Below are positions 15,756-16,337 of a stretch of 16,337 bases of DNA, one piece after another (position 1 is the stretch's first letter; each line of letters opens with the position of its first letter). Source of the DNA: Podochytrium sp. JEL0797 (Eukaryota; Chytridiomycota; Chytridiomycetes; Chytridiales; Chytriomycetaceae); assembly GCA_027596195.1 (NCBI GenBank), contig JADGJG010000573.1:1-16337 (forward strand). Direction: 5' to 3'. The position numbers and the translations under genes were made by a program. Below the pieces are notes generated by a model. The model had not been told where the DNA came from. It saw only the letters and a program-made list of their open reading frames with translations, and did no database searches.

Positions 15756-16337
15756 ATGACATGTACGTCAGTGAACACCTGCAGTGCGCGCAGCGACACA
15801 AAGAACTACACCCCCGTTGTCACGTGGGTGAAAAAAGTCAAGACGGTTGTGAACACCATTTCGTCCACCACCATTATTGCCAAGGAAGCGCAGGAGGTCT
15901 CGACCAATGACCCTCTAGAATACATTCCTCAATTTCGTCGTCGTGGGACTCGGGCGTAGGCGGGCTTTCTGATATCTCGCCCTTGTCCAAGTCACCCATC
16001 CGCCTGAATCCGATGGCTCCGGAATTCATTCCCAGCACACAAGGTATCGCTTTCTCTCAGTATCTTCTTTTCTTTCTCCCATTTTTCTCTCACTAATCAC
16101 TTCAAAAAATAGAGCCCCCACATCCGTCGACATGGGTCATCCCGCTGGGTCCCGTTCCTCTCCTCCCACCAAACCATTCATGGTACTCTGCGTGGGACCC
16201 CGTATTGGGGATGTGGGTCCAATGCCCCGTTGGTTGGTGGATGTGGGGTGGGCTACTGTATTTTTTGAAGAAGAAGCGCGTTTCGGAATTGTCAGATATG
16301 CAAATCTTTGAGAAAAAAAGAGATGACTCATCTTCCG
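15756..16337 (+). CDS. Partial gene encoding a PAM2-motif protein
   Basis: The gene runs off the window end. Two blocks look coding. The first (frame of the ATG at 15756) reads through VVTWVKKVKTVVNTISSTTI to NDPLEYIPQF and stops at 15957. The second, in another frame, is open from 15911 and encodes SSSWDSGVGGLSDISPLSKS, then RLNPMAPEFIPSTQ, before a GTATCG donor at 16044. The 69-nt intron 16044-16112 contains CACTAATCAC, a good branch site. The following exon is Pro/Trp-rich, then lysine-rich, and open to the end. LNPMAPEFIP (16004-16033) fits the PAM2 consensus, which binds the MLLE domain of poly(A)-binding protein, so a role in mRNA translation or decay is likely. The link between the two blocks is unresolved: an intron such as 15824-15918 restores the frame, or the gene is frameshifted. 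Acceptor 16114 is an alternative. Confidence 0.5.
16004..16033 (+). other. PAM2 motif (poly(A)-binding protein interaction)
   Basis: The ten codons read LNPMAPEFIP. The established consensus is LNxxAxEFxP, as in ataxin-2 and PAIP proteins. All the key positions (Leu, Asn, Ala, Glu, Phe, Pro) are present. The flanks are Ser/Pro-rich, as is usual for PAM2 in disordered regions. Confidence 0.7.

Noticed and set aside
1..16337. CRISPR array, bacterial operon, insertion sequence or rRNA gene
   Set aside because: There are no regularly spaced repeats, no transposase motifs and no rRNA core sequences, and genes are split by spliceosomal introns.

Overview
The window is nuclear DNA from a eukaryote with a compact genome. 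Genes are broken by very short GT-AG introns: the placed introns are 46 to 68 nt, and several are fixed to the base by protein homology. All three standard stop codons are used, spacers are short, and no bacterial operon signals are visible. A fungus, perhaps an early-diverging one, fits best, but nothing in the sequence proves the lineage. Every gene I am confident of lies on the + strand.

Layout from left to right. At 496-1080 is a small protein with four membrane segments and no recognised family. At 1507-2952 is an RCC1-repeat (beta-propeller) protein with a likely mitochondrial presequence. At 3633-4275 is a four-exon gene for a small charged protein (copy A) of a family I do not recognise. 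At 4609-5220 is a decayed tandem duplicate of it (copy B). At 5371-7570 is a seven-exon iron-sulfur L-serine dehydratase of the bacterial SdaA type. At 7684-8833 is a two-exon XendoU/EndoU-type endoribonuclease. At 9678-11945 is a four-exon acyltransferase of the HHxxxDG superfamily (wax-ester synthase / alcohol acetyltransferase / condensation-domain-like). At 12454-13075 is a third, broken member (copy C) of the small family. From 13076 to about 15500 I see no gene I can defend, but there is a clear tandem repeat of about 134 bp and several suggestive open frames. From about 15756 to the window end there is a partial gene carrying an excellent PAM2 motif, the short peptide that binds the MLLE domain of poly(A)-binding protein.

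The genes do not form an obvious pathway. Serine dehydratase and the acyltransferase are metabolic, EndoU and the PAM2 protein concern RNA, and the RCC1 protein is probably mitochondrial. The part most likely to be undescribed is the small gene family (A, B, C). Its copies share 5' leader sequence and a C-terminal block, VPSQAELLAALERPVRPRK in copy A. The middle of the protein diverges or is deleted, and two of the three visible copies are broken. This looks like lineage-specific birth and death of a fast-evolving gene. A second general signal is compositional: most genes run from C-rich at the 5' end to G-rich at the 3' end of the coding strand.
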